From Prorocentrum cordatum (Eukaryota > Sar > Dinophyceae > Prorocentrales > Prorocentraceae), in assembly GCA_963575745.1 (NCBI GenBank), contig CAUYUJ010018569.1, positions 122,001-186,000 on the forward strand: a DNA stretch of 64,000 nucleotides, given 5' to 3'. The notes beneath the pieces were generated by a model. That model was not told the DNA's origin. It saw nothing but the letters and a program-made list of their open reading frames with translations, and searched no databases. This document shows positions 30,101-41,300 of the stretch, one piece after another. A program made the translations under genes and the position numbers. Within the stretch, counting starts at the first letter, position 1; each line of letters starts with the position of its first letter.

Positions 30101-30157
30101 TCATATGGTTAGGTGAGGTACGGCGCCGATTTCGGCGGCACGCCCGGGTGCACGGGT
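30101..30157 (+). repeat. 57-bp direct repeat, copy 2
   Basis: Second copy of 29829-29885, differing by a few bases. Confidence 0.9.
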
Positions 30158-30364
30158 GTTTGGCTTTTTGTTTCTGGTAGGGTGTATAGTCTGCCCATCG
30201 TTCATATATGTATTTACACACATATGTACGAAAGTACGTCTACATATCCACCTCCCCTTCTTCTGTACTTTTTCCTGCTGTAGGGAATCACTTTGAGATG
30301 AGTCGGTCACATGTGGCTTGGTGCTCTCGAGGCCGTGCTCAAGCCCAGACGGCAGGCGGCAAGA

Positions 30365-30446
30365 CAGAGACAGAGAGAGAGAGAGAGACAGACAAAGAAA
30401 TAGAGAGCGAGAGAAAGAGAGAGAGAGAGAGAGAAAAAACAAAAAA

Positions 30447-30479
<33 letters not shown>
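30365..30479 (+). repeat. (GA)n followed by a 32-A run
   Basis: GA repeats at 30365-30434 lead into an A-rich stretch with an uninterrupted run of 32 A at 30448-30479. No retroelement motif lies directly upstream. Confidence 0.95.
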
Positions 30480-30480
<1 letters not shown>

Positions 30481-31180
30481 ATTAGAGAGAGGGGGGGGGC
30501 ACGCTGAAGGAATGGCGGAACGAGCGGGACAGTGGTGCACTTCTTTTGCGATGGGCACGAGGAAAGGTAATCATTAAAAGAGACGCGCTTCAAGGTGGCG
30601 GAGAGCTTCCTGACTGGGTACCGACAAGGACTTTCCAGCTTGCAGCTCTATTCAATATTGCTCGTGTCGCGCAAGTGTCTGCGAGAGGGAGGGCTGTCGT
30701 TTTGACATGGCGGTTGTTGTCTCTTGACGTTGTGCCACATTCGATTGAGCCTTAGTTGATTTGATCTTCCGTCCGATGGTGAGAGGTGAATTCGCGGCCC
30801 AGTGGCAAGGGCATGGTGTCCTCTGGGCGTTTCCTTGCGATCGCCGTGTGAACGCTGCGCCCCTGGCGACAGGGATGCACCATGGTCCTTTCTCGGGCCC
30901 CTGCCCCCCGAACAAAAGCACGGAGTCCGTGCCCGCGTCGTGCACCTGCTGCTGCCGCTGCTCCTTGGCCCATCGGGAGACGACGGGCTGGAGGCCCCCC
31001 GCCCTCCGCAGGTGTGCCGGGCCTCTGCGCGGCACGGTCTCCCCGCGGGCCCCCGCGAGAGTCCGTCGAGCGACGCCGCCGGGAAGGGAGCAGGGAGGCC
31101 CGCGAGGAGCGGCCACGGGAGCCCGGAGGTCCAGCGCCGTGCCTTTCGTCGCATCGCGGCCCCCCGAGGTCTGCCTCCCC
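30480..31180. other. No gene recognised
   Basis: Frames on both strands are open for up to about 200 codons in the second half because of GC richness. No motif supports any of them. Confidence 0.4.
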
Positions 31181-31258
31181 CTGCTCCCTGAGATCCTGGC
31201 GTCCCCCTGCTCCCTGAGATCCTGGCGTCCCCCTGCTCCCTGAGATCCTGGCGTCCCA
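31181..31258 (+). repeat. 26-bp unit, three tandem copies
   Basis: Units start at 31181, 31207 and 31233 and contain CTGCTCCCTGAGATCCTGGC. The copies are essentially identical, so the array is recent. Confidence 0.95.
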
Positions 31259-32264
31259 ATATGTTTTCGAGCCCTGCGTGTTCGCCTCGTCTCGGGCCCC
31301 GGGACCCTCACAGATCGGTGCGGGCTCGAGAGAGGACGCAGAAAAGGCGGGGTTTATAGGGCTCCGTTCGCTCACGATGCTTCCGTTTTTTCGCGACGTC
31401 GGATCTCATGGCTGGGGACGGTTTTCGTTCCCAGTCGTTGATTGACGGTCCACAGGGCCCGGTGATGGGGGCCCCGGATGTCAACTAAAAGTACCAAGCG
31501 CCTCTCGTCGTGTTCTTGTTGTTTGCAGCGCGAGGGTGTCACTGTGGGAGGGCCCCCTTTCTGCAGGCTCGAGTGTCTGAGCCCTCGCCGTCGCCGGCTG
31601 CCGAGCAGCGCGCTCCGTGTTCGTTTCCGCGCGATCAAGAGGGACAACCAGGCACACAACACACAAGCAAATGTCGATTCCCAAACAAGTCTTGGAAAAT
31701 ATTGGAAACGGAGGGGAAGAGTAACATCCAGTAAAGATTGACAGATATTGGAAATCCTGTCTCCCCTGGGTCCCGTCCTTTTTTGGGCCTGCCGCTACCG
31801 TTCCTCCTCCTCCCCCTCTTTTGCCGGGCTCAGCCCGAGGCAGTCGCGACCGATGGGGCCCGTCACGGGCAGGCAGCTCGAGGCGAGCTTGCGGCGGCCC
31901 CTACCGCCAGCGAGGGAGCCACGCCGGCGGCGGAGGATACATGCCTTGTTGCAGGTCCGCCCAGATTTCTCGGATCGTCGTTGAGGCCTCCTGGCGCGCT
32001 CCGCGCGCCAGGGAGGGGCGTCCATCGCCTATCCAAGAATTCTGTGCGGACCTTTACAAGTTGATGCTTATATCATGTATTGAACAATCCCAGCCTTGGC
32101 TGGGAAGGCGAATCTCCCACCATGCCCCGGGGCTCTGCGAAGCCCACGAGAGGCGGCTCATCTGGGAGGGGCAGGTCGGCCGGCGAGGTTTGCTCTGGTG
32201 GTGGGGGGGGCCTGCGGTCAAGCAGTGGCGAAGCGTCCTGGCTCGCCCATAGCGCTACCAAACA
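31259..32264. other. No gene recognised
   Basis: Mixed-composition sequence with no recognisable coding motif or long repeat. Confidence 0.4.
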
Positions 32265-32403
32265 ATGTTCTAAGAACCTTTTGTAGCTTCCGCGAAATGA
32301 TCTTCGAACATTTCTGGCGGAGTCTATCTTGTGTATCACATCGGGCTAATGTTCTAAGAACATTATTTTTGTTATTAGAACATGTCTGGGTTCTAAGAAC
32401 ATT
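32265..32403 (+). repeat. Repeated palindromic GTTCTAAGAAC motif
   Basis: GTTCTAAGAAC occurs at about 32268-32278, 32351-32361 and 32390-32400, with a related TTATTAGAACATG at 32372. Each copy is a near-perfect palindrome with a single central base. Confidence 0.85.
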
Positions 32404-32872
32404 CCGTGGCAGGACTATAAGAATGCCGGGACGGTCGGTCCCTGCTCAATCCAGGCGAAACGCACCTTTGGACAGGTCCGTTGGGCCGAGCTTCCCGAAT
32501 GCCCAGAGAGGCAGACTGCCGCAAGCAGGATGGCCGCTCAGAGCTTCAGTGCCTGCCGCGATATCGACCCCCCGGCCGCTCCCGGCGCGCGCTCTAACTA
32601 GGATCTCGGGCCGAATCTGAACCCAGGGCAGCGCAAAGAAAGGCCTTATATCCACGACCGCCCGTCGTGGTTTCTTGTGCAACGCCTGGGAGGCAGGTCC
32701 CAGGGTCGGAATTCGGCCCTTGGCCTTTCCCGGTGGTGTCTTCTGGTCAGAACTTAGAGGCGCATCCAGCCGTGACCACGCGACGCCTCCCGGAGGCCAA
32801 CAAAACCGAAACTGTTGGCCAGCGTGGACCCCGAATCGTGAGTCAGTACGTTGTGCAGGTGAACGCTACGAG
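32404..32872. other. No gene recognised
   Basis: About 470 bp with no motif or repeat seen before the 14-bp minisatellite. Confidence 0.4.
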
Positions 32873-33212
32873 GTATGAGCTCATGCGGTGTAAGCTATGT
32901 GCTGTAAGCAATGCGGTGTGAGCTATGTGGTGTGAGCTACCCGGTGTAAACGCCGTGTAAACTACGTGATTCGAGCCCATGCGGTGCAAGTTGCGAGGTG
33001 TAAGATATGCTGTGTCAGATATGTGGTGTGAGCTATTCGGTGTGAGCTATGCGGTTGCGTTTTGCGGTATATGCTATGTGGTGTACGGCATGCCGTGTAG
33101 GTTATGTTGTGCGAGTTCTGTGGTGTAAGCCTTGTTCTGTTAGCTATGTGGTGTAAGCTGTATCGTGTGTGCTATTTGGTGTGAGCTGTTTGGTGTTAGC
33201 CATGCGGTGTGC
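32873..33212 (+). repeat. 14-bp minisatellite
   Basis: About 24 units with consensus ATGTGGTGTGAGCT and many single-base variants. Most units are exactly 14 bp; a few near 32940-32975 and 33050-33075 are shorter or longer. AT-richer than its surroundings. Confidence 0.9.
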
Positions 33213-34310
33213 CTACGATGCGCCCGCGAGGTGCCCACGTGGCGAAACCTCGGAAATCAACCCAATTCACTGGCCGTCCACGAGGCTCCCACAGGCGGGA
33301 GCGTAGCGAAACCTCGGGAGACCGTTATCCCATGACCTCTGGGACCCGAGGAAGAAGATCCCCACGCGCAGGCACTGCTTGTAGGACGAGGGCCCAGAAA
33401 ACCTCAAGACCTGGGCCCTCGAACCTCGGGCTGCCGCTCGCCAGCTGGCAGCTGCAGGGCGGCCCTTGTTCTGGATTGGGCGCTTCGCCCCCTAGGGGCT
33501 CTTCGGGCCAAGCCGCCCACGGTGCAGCATCGAACGAGCGTCGCGGACGACGGGCCCAGAGGCGGAGCGGAGAGACGCGGTGTACGGCGGCGGGGGGGGG
33601 GGGGGGGCTGCTCTCGCCGCACTGTACGCTGCATCTCGCCGCTCGCCAGCTGGCAGCTGGTGGCGCCCTGATGGTCCGCTACCGAAAATTTCCGGTAGCG
33701 CTCCGCAGAGATCGGTCGCTACCGAAATACCGAAATGTAGCGCCCAATACCGGTATCAGAGCGTTCTGAAATCCGCTATTTCAACGCCCTCAAACGAAGA
33801 TCCGGTCGCTACCGAAATTCGGGGTGCGTCGAAATCGCTACCGAAAATTTCCGGTACCAGACCATCTGGGCGGCCCTCGCGACCGGGCGCCAGCGCCCGC
33901 GCTGCGCGCTGCAAGCCGCGCCAGAGGGGGGGGGGGGCCATGCGCCGCGCGTGACCGCCGCGGCGGGCCCGTCGCCGGGCCCCGCCCCCGCTCCGGCCTG
34001 CGGCGTCCTCCAGAGGGGGCGGGCCGGCGGAACAGGCGCCGGCCAGCCCCCTTCTGCCGCCCGCGCTACCCGCAGGCCCCGCAGCGTCGTCGCCGTCCGT
34101 CGCCCCCGCCGCCGCCGCCGCCGCCGTCAGCGGCCAGCGGCGGGCCCCTGCAGCAGTGCCCGCCGCGTTCGCCCTCCCCGCTCGCCCCTCCGCTCCGCCC
34201 CCGTCCCAGCATGGAATGTCTCCCAAGGTTGAGTTATCGTCGGCCCCCTTTCCCCATTCTCGTCCCTCCCCATGCTGCCCTTCCTCATCCACCCCTTCCT
34301 GGTCCCCCTT
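33213..34310. other. No gene recognised; palindromic CGCTACCG motifs
   Basis: Contains two similar palindromic segments, 33677-33700 and 33836-33857, built from CGCTACCG and its complement around AAAATTTC. CGCTACCGAAA half-sites lie between them, and GCCGCTCGCCAGCTGGCA occurs twice (about 33433 and 33638). The second half is very GC-rich, with frames on both strands but no recognisable domain. Confidence 0.5.
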
Positions 34311-34785
34311 TCCCCCTTCTGCTTCTGCTCCTCCTCCCCCTATCAACCCCCAGCCCCGAGACAAAATATTTGACCTCATAAATTGGCAAATGCGAGCTCA
34401 CCTCCAGAAGGGAAAAAGTTCTTCCCCTTCTCCCTCCCCTCGATCATGCTTACAATGCTGCTCATGTTCCCCCTCCCCTCCGCTACCTCATCCCCCGCCC
34501 AAAAGCTAGTTTACCATCTACACAGACACTTCATCTCCCCACTCCTCTTTTTCTTTTTGTTTGTTGTCGTTGTCCTCCTCCTCTTCCTCCTCCGCCTCCT
34601 CCTCCTCCCGATTATGATTCCTGATGATTGTGTGGCTCGTCGAACGCAGCCAGAACCAGCTCAACCCCAGAGGGCTGAGCCGGTGTTGAAAAGGTGGCAC
34701 ACGAACTACAAGGGGGGCTTCCCCTGGAGGAGAAGGAGAACGACGGAAGGGGGCGACCCGAGAAGGCAAACAGCAGGTGGGGAGG
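34311..34785 (+). repeat. Repeat module 1, copy 1
   Basis: About 475 bp matching 42446-42898 in the same orientation. Shared blocks include CTCCCTCCCCTCGATCATGC and CCCAGAGGGCTGAGCCGG. It ends at GAGGAGCAAG, after which an AAC-rich tract starts here but different sequence starts in copy 2. No coding motif. Confidence 0.85.
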
Positions 34786-35101
34786 AGCAAGCAACAACAA
34801 TTAACAAGCAACAGCAAACAACACATCACAGGCAACTGCAAATAACACACACTAACAAGCAACAACCAGCAACACACAACAAGCAACAACAAGCAGCAAC
34901 AACACATAACACCAAAACAACAATCAACCAACAACAGCACGCAACAGCAAACATCACAACAAGCAAGAACCAACAACAATAACAACAACCATCAACACAT
35001 AACACTAATACTAACGAACAACAAAAACGACAAACAAACAACACACAACAAGCAGCCACAAGCAACACACCAACAACAACCAACACACAACAAACGACAA
35101 C

Positions 35102-35145
<44 letters not shown>

Positions 35146-36364
35146 GCAACAACAGCAACAACAACAACAACACACAACGGCAACACACAACCAACAACTA
35201 ACCAACAAACAAACAAACAACACCAACCAACAACAAACAACAACGATCGATTACAAACATCAACAAACAACAACAAACAGCAGCAACACACAACAACACA
35301 CAATAACAAACAACAAACAGCAAACAATGGCATCAACAACAAACAACACCAAACAAACAAACAACAACAAATAACAAACAACACCACACGCCTTCAGCAG
35401 CAGCAACACCAACAACAGGCGACAACACCAAACACCAACAAGCAACAGCAACACCAAACACCAAACAACAAACAACACCAACAATATACAACATACAACA
35501 ACAAACACCAAGCAACAAACAACAACACACAGCACACTACAAACACAACAAGCAACACCAACAAAAACAACAGACACCAACGCAAACAGAAGCAACGACG
35601 CACAACAACAATAACAAGCAGCACCAACCAACAACAAACAAACAACAACAAACACCAACAGCGAACACCAACGATCAACGACACCAAACAGTATCAACAA
35701 CAAGACACACCAACAACAAACAACAACTGCAAATAACACACATCACCAATAAACAACAACATACAACACACAGCACTGTCACGAAACAATAACGGACAGC
35801 AAACAGCAACCAACAGCAACAACAAACAACAACAACAACAACAACAGCACCAACAACAACAGACAACCACAGCATTCAACCTCGAACAACAACAAGCAGC
35901 ACACCGACAACAACAAGCAACAAACAACAAGCAACAACAGCACCAATCAACGGCAGCAATATTCAACAGCTCAACACCAAACAACAAACAACAACCAATT
36001 GCAACATCAACAAACAACAGCAAACACCAGCAGCAAACAACGAGAAACAACAACAACTACCAACCAACAAACAACAACAACAATCAACAAACAGCAGCAC
36101 AAATAAACAACAGCAACAACCAAGTACAACAAACAACACACAACACCAACAACAGCAAACAACAACACAACAAACAACAAACAACAAACAACATCAACAA
36201 CAAACAACCACACACAACAGCAAACAGGTACAACAAACATTAACGCCCAATCGCAGCAACAACAACCAACAACAGCAACACACAACAAGCAACTACAACA
36301 ATAACAACAACACAGCAACAACAACATAAACAACATCACACGACAAACAACACGCAACAACCAA
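34786..36364 (+). repeat. AAC-rich tract, 1.58 kb
   Basis: Composed almost entirely of A and C on the plus strand, as mixed AAC, AACAAC, AACACC and CAACAAA units without a fixed long period. A perfect AAC run occurs at about 35104-35145. Long Cys/Val/Leu frames on the minus strand follow from the repeat and are not genes. Confidence 0.95.
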
Positions 36365-36547
36365 AAACAAGTTGTGTTGTTGTGAATGTCATGTGTATCC
36401 TCTGTTTACGCTGCCTTTGTCGCCCTGGGCGCTGACAGGCCCCGAGACCCGCACGTTTCATCATCTCAGGGTTGCGCCTGCCAGGCAGCTCCGGCATGCA
36501 GGGCACGGACAGCGATAGGCCTCGACATCGCACTGCAAAACAACGGG
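36365..36547 (+). repeat. Repeat module 2, copy 1
   Basis: About 183 bp matching 42256-42440 in the same orientation (shared GTGTTGTTG, CGCCTGCCAGG, GACATCGCA). Here it follows module 1 and the AAC tract; at 42 kb it precedes module 1. Confidence 0.85.
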
Positions 36548-36638
36548 TGGCCTGCACTTACTTTACTCAGTGCGGTGCGGTCCTTCGCTGACATGGCACG
36601 GGCGAAGGCCGGAGCAGCGGGCAGCCGCGGCCATCAGC

Positions 36639-37933
36639 ATGGCCCCTCCCCCCTCCATCATCGATGATTTCATGGCCGGCACCTCCGATGACGACGGGCC
36701 GAGAACCGAGGCGCCCAGACTGGCGCACACCGGAGGCATCATCTCAAAGCTCAAACCTCAGCTGCCTGAACCCGTCCATCGCGAGATCTTCAGGATCGCT
36801 CGGCGGTTTGGGGAGCAGTTGGGGAATAGGCTGAGGGTAGAGAACCAGATCGTCAAGATTGAGAGCGACGCTTCGACCATAAGCTCTGGAGGGTGGCCTC
36901 CAGGACCTAAACCTTTCAAAGTATGCGGAGGTCCTCCTACTTGACGGCCAGGCGGACAGCAGGAAACTTCAAGACTGGTCTTTGGCCTGTCCGGAGGGCC
37001 GCACGTGGAGAGAGTTCAACAGTTTATTTCACTCCAAATACAAAACAATCAATAAACTTATCAATTTACACATGTTTATTTATGTATATATTATTTAATT
37101 ACAAAAAAAAAAAACTTGATATCTTGGCCGCACTTTGAATTATGATCCATGCATTGCAGACGTGGTGGCCGCGTCCAGAGCCCACGCAGCCAGACTCGAC
37201 GAGTTGAAAGTGGGCTTGCCTCCGGGGCTGTTCTACACGAGCAGCTTGAGCGAAGTGGAGGCCACGGAGCTCTTCAAATTGAGATCAAAGCGGCTTGCAA
37301 AAGACCTCGACAAAGAAGATCGTGCCCAACAGCGTCGAGATCAGGATCGAAAGTCCGCAGTGGAACGTTTTAGCCCAGGCGTCACCGAGCGACGTGTTCC
37401 AGCGAGCGGATGCCCAGGTCATGACAGAGAACTGCGGGGCGCAGGCGCGCCTGGACCGCCAGATCGACTACGCTAACAAGATCATGGGCGCCTTGGACAA
37501 CGATCGCCTTGCGACGGTATCCTCCTTGGGAGGCGAATCCGAAGGCAAAGGCACGAGCAAAAGCAGAGGAAAAGGCGAAGAGACAGGCACGGGCAATGGG
37601 AAAGGCACAAGTGACGGCAAAAGCAAGGCGGGAAGCCAAGCCAAGCCCAAAGGCAAAGGTGGAGGCAAAGGGACGGAGCAGGCCGTTAAACAGAGGCGGC
37701 GCAGAAAGTCACAATTGAGCTGGTGGAGAGCTGAGACGTTCGATCTCCGGGAGCTTCCAAGAAAAAACGGAAGGTTCACTAGGCCAGCCCGGTGGAATCC
37801 ATCCAAAGATGGACAATTACCCGTGGTGGTGGTGGAAGGCATGCGGCAACGCAAAGAAAAAACTAGCACGCATGGAAAGGTGGAAGCAGTCGCGGAACGA
37901 ATCCGCGATGGGCTTGGGAAGCCAGGAAGTTGA
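36639..37933 (+). pseudogene. Decayed ORF upstream of an unusual RT
   Basis: Three coding-like blocks in different frames. Frame 3 from ATG 36639: MAPPPSIIDDFMAG, then a helical block with PEPVHREIFRIARRFG. Frame 1 at about 36919: KYAEVLLLDGQADSRKLQDW up to about 37030. An AT-rich stretch with an A run (about 37030-37135) then interrupts. Frame 1 from 37135 gives DELKVGLPPGLFYTSSLSEV; frame 2 from 37295 gives RIESPQWNVLAQASPSDVF, followed by a Lys/Gly-rich tail (KGKG, KSRGKG repeats) to 37933. Composition is protein-like, unlike the surroundings. No known domain recognised. It may be the N-terminal part of the element whose RT follows. Confidence 0.45.
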
Positions 37934-38169
37934 TATTTTCTTGGAGATGGCGCGGGGTTGAACGGAGGATGATTTTGCATATATTGCGGATTGGGAGACC
38001 GCCCGCAAAGCAGTGTACAAATACAGCCCTCAGTCCAAGAGTGTTTCCCACCCTCTTTCAGGAGACATTCCATGGCCGACTGTCTTCATCCCCGCCAGAT
38101 ACCATAAGAAATATCGATTGCTCCCTCGCTCCCTCCCTCACCCCAGTCTCATCACGAGTGCCATGCAGC

Positions 38170-39230
38170 AGCTAGCCAAGAAAGTTTCTTGCAGACACTA
38201 CTTCTTCAATAATGGCGATCAGGAACCTCAAGGGCAGCATCTTTGGCGACGGCGCGTTGACCGCGTCACCCCACCTTGTCCTCATCCCACAGATCCTTCC
38301 ATAGCATCTTGGAACCGTATTTTCCGTCATGTCGCAACCTCCAGATCGATGGTTAAGATGAGCCAGCACAGGTACGAAACCAAGTGGTATTCTGATCTGT
38401 CAACATTGGACTGGTGGGCAATCAAAGTATTCAGAGAGAAGATGTGCATCCCAATCCCGACGGACAAAGACGGGGGCCATTGTCTCGTAGATCGCGCAGA
38501 CATGCGTGACATGTGAGAGCAGATTTGGTAATGCCACTGGCATGAGGAAGTTTCACCTTCGGATGACCAGGTCCGGCACACTGCAGAATAATAGTTTCAC
38601 GTGGTCAAGCCTGTCGCAGAGACAATCGACTGCAGACCGATCGACATCATGAAAGCTCCTCCGAAGTCTTCGTGGATCGCGCGTTTAAGCTTTACTTACA
38701 GGGTACACGAGCCACCAGGGGAAGTGAGCTTTCAGCAGTTTCCACGCTACCTTTCGCTTCTTCATGGGGGCGCTGGGACACTGGGTGAAAGCAGAGTTGA
38801 GGAAGTCCCTGGGCAGCATGCCGTTTCTTTTCTGCGAGATTCAGACCAGTTCTTGCGGCAGATAGAGACGTCTTTGTCGGGGACACAAACATGTTTCCCA
38901 AGCATGATGTGGAAGATTTCTCCATGGGGGGGCCATCCTGGGGCCTTGGCCCACAACGCGTCCTCGATACGATCAGGCCCACATATCAAAAGTTGTTGTT
39001 TGAGTCGCAATGTGTGGAGTGCGCCTGGTTGCCCGAGCGCCTCTGGAAAGTCAAGCAAGGCTCGGGCGTGGACCTTCCCTCCTCTGGCGAGGTCGCACAC
39101 AGTGCGTATTTCAACATCATCCAACGCCACAGGTTCGCCTTGAGTTCGTTTCGCTAGATGGACGGGGTCAGATATCACGGGCGCTTCAAAGACGGCATTT
39201 TCATGACCATCGAGAAAGACCACGCATAAT
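38170..39230 (+). pseudogene. Decayed reverse transcriptase of unusual type
   Basis: RT-like motifs in order over two frames. Frame 3: IPIPTDKDGGHCLV near 38443-38490, and after a stop at 38514-38516 a VHEPPGEVSF block near 38703. Frame 2: a motif A-like VEDFSMGG near 38909, a motif B-like GSGVDLPSSGE near 39063, and after a TAG at 39155 a motif C-like RYHGRFKDGIF near 39170, where D-D has become D-G. The set (DKxGG, K-x-H-x-P-G, DxxxFxMxG, GSGMGLxxSG, FKDD) differs from the LINE RTs elsewhere in the window and I cannot place its clade. Decayed and inactive. Confidence 0.45.
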
Positions 39231-39479
39231 GTCAGCTTGTGGTTAACAGGTGACCCCCCCCCATGGGGCTGATGAGTAGACCCCGCGGGGCGCGAAACAT
39301 GTGTTTTTTTTCATGCGCGCTAGGGGGTCGTCGCTGGCGCCGCCAAGGGGGTTCGTGCACCACCCTGCATAACAGCCTCAAAACGGTTGCGTGCCGTATA
39401 GAAGGTGTTACAGGGGTCGTACACATCCGAGGCGAATTTTCTCCCCATCTCAAGCGTCGTCGTCGCGTCATCGTCGCAG

Positions 39480-39520
39480 TCTTCGTCGTGCCGTCGTCGT
39501 CGTCGTCGTCGTCGTCGTCG

Positions 39521-39552
<32 letters not shown>

Positions 39553-39950
39553 GTTCGTGGTGGTCGTCGTCGTCGTCGCCGCCGTCATCGAACACAGCGA
39601 GCCTGCGCAGCACCACCACCACCCACCCGTAGGGCATCCGCAGTGCGTCGTCGTCGTCGGTCGTCGTCGCGTCGTCTTCGTCGTAGTCGTCGCCGCCGCC
39701 GCCGTCGCCCTCGTTGTCGTCGTCGTCCTCGTCGTCGTCGTCGTGTCGTCGTCGTCGTCTTCGTCGTCGTCGTCGTCGACTACAGCGGGCGTGCGCAGCA
39801 CCCTTCCCCCCCCCCCAATAGGGCATCCGCAGTGCGTCGTCGTCATCGCCGCCGTCTGCCGTCCGTCGTCCTCGTTTTCGTCCTCGTCCTCGTTTTCGTC
39901 CTCGTTTTCGTCGTCGTCGTCTTCGTCGTCGTCGGCGACTACAGAGACCA
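39480..39950 (+). repeat. (CGT)n tracts
   Basis: Three blocks of CGT/TCG repeats (about 39485-39590, 39636-39780 and 39836-39940). They are separated by two similar 40-60-bp spacers, both containing GGGCATCCGCAGTGCGTCGT. Confidence 0.95.
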
Positions 39951-40725
39951 CGACAGAAGGGAGGGGGGAGGAGGACTGCCCGCCTTGCGCGGGTCGGACG
40001 AAATGCGGGGGAAGGAAAGGGGGGGTTGCGAAATTTGTTGCGCGCAGCTGGTTTCGGTCGGCCCACCGGGGGGCCAGTCTTCGATGCATGGCCGATTTCG
40101 GCGCCAAGGGGCGCTCGGAAAATCAGCAATGTGAGCTGCTGGGCAAATCCCCTCTTGGCCACGCCCCCCTTTCGTCCAGCCAGCCTTGCTCGCGGGCCCG
40201 CGAGGCAGCTGGCGCCCCCCTGGCTGCGGCCAGGGCAAAAGAAGCGCATCGGTTCGACAGAAAAGAGCACGGAAAGTGCGGGGGCGAGCGCCGACAGCAG
40301 TTACAACCAGGTGTCGCCTTGGCTCACGGCCCCTGCTTTTGCCGCCCTTGCTTCCCGCACCCCCCCCTTCCTCCAGACTGTGCTGTTTGTCGCTTGCCCG
40401 CTGGCGGCTGGGCATCGGCGCTAATCGCCGGCGCCGCCGCCGTTGATTTTGAACTTGACGGGCGCAACCCCGCGAGCACGGAAACGATTTTTGTTAACGC
40501 GCGCCCCTCGAGGATTCGATAATCACAAACTGACATTGCAGGCACGTTGATTTGTGGACGCTGATCAAAGAGAAAAACTTGCTCCACACGCGCAAATGGG
40601 ACGGCGGTAGTCGGCGCGGGCTGTCTTCCCTCGATGCGCATGTATTCAAAGGTAACGGATGGAAGAGCACAGGACAATTATTATGCTTGCTTCTGGCCAG
40701 TGCCGCCGATCTGGGGCGCTCCAGA
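39951..40725. other. No gene recognised
   Basis: Unique-looking sequence, GC-rich, no motif. Confidence 0.4.
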
Positions 40726-40945
40726 TAATGATGATGACGACGGTGATGTTGATGATGCTGATGTTGGTTATGATGATGTTTACCATGGTAATGGCCATGG
40801 TGAAAAGCATGAGGGTTGTGGTGGCGACGACGAGAATCAGGATTGTGATGCTGGTGATGGCGATGGTGGCTGTGATGATGGAAGCGGTGTGCCCACAATG
40901 ATGCTGATAATGATGACGGTGGTGTTGATGTTGACGATGTGAATT
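40726..40945 (+). repeat. GAT-rich microsatellite
   Basis: Imperfect GATGAT, GTTGAT and GGTGAT repeats. Confidence 0.9.
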
Positions 40946-41014
40946 CTCAGGGGTGCGGGCGGGAGGACGTAAAAGTCAGAGCAGGGAGCGCCGAAAGCTT
41001 GAAAAGGAAACCTC

Positions 41015-41060
41015 CACACACACACAGACACACGCACACACACACACACACACACACATT
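41015..41060 (+). repeat. (CA)n microsatellite
   Basis: CACACA with ACACGCAC interruptions. Confidence 0.95.
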
Positions 41061-41094
41061 TAACAATTAAATGGAAATGGGTATTTTTTACCTA

Positions 41095-41300
41095 TCGGAG
41101 TCCTCTTGGAAAGGCTCGTGGGGCTTTTGGGGCGTTTCGAAAGTTTCTCGGACCGTCTTGGGGCAACTTGGGTGTCTTGGACCGATCGTTCGGTGATTGG
41201 GGGCTTTGTTGGGCCGTCTTGAGGGCGTCTTGGGGCCCGTGGCCCGTCTTGGGCCTCTCTTGGGCTCGAAAAAGTCATGCGGGACATTCTGGGGGTTCCA
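41095..41300 (+). repeat. CTTGG-type tract, ~10.5-bp period
   Basis: Second tract of the periodic family. Marks fall at about 41105, 41115, 41126, 41148, 41158, 41167, 41176, 41188, 41197, 41209, 41218, 41229, 41239, 41248 and 41259. Confidence 0.75.

Noticed and set aside
30448-30479. 32-A run as a retroelement poly(A) tail
   Set aside because: The sequence directly upstream is a GA repeat with no coding or SL sequence, and no target duplication was found around it.
34518-36360. Cys/Val/Leu-rich minus-strand frames that look like membrane proteins
   Set aside because: They are translations of the AAC-rich tract (GTT/TTG on the other strand), with no start context or non-repeat part.
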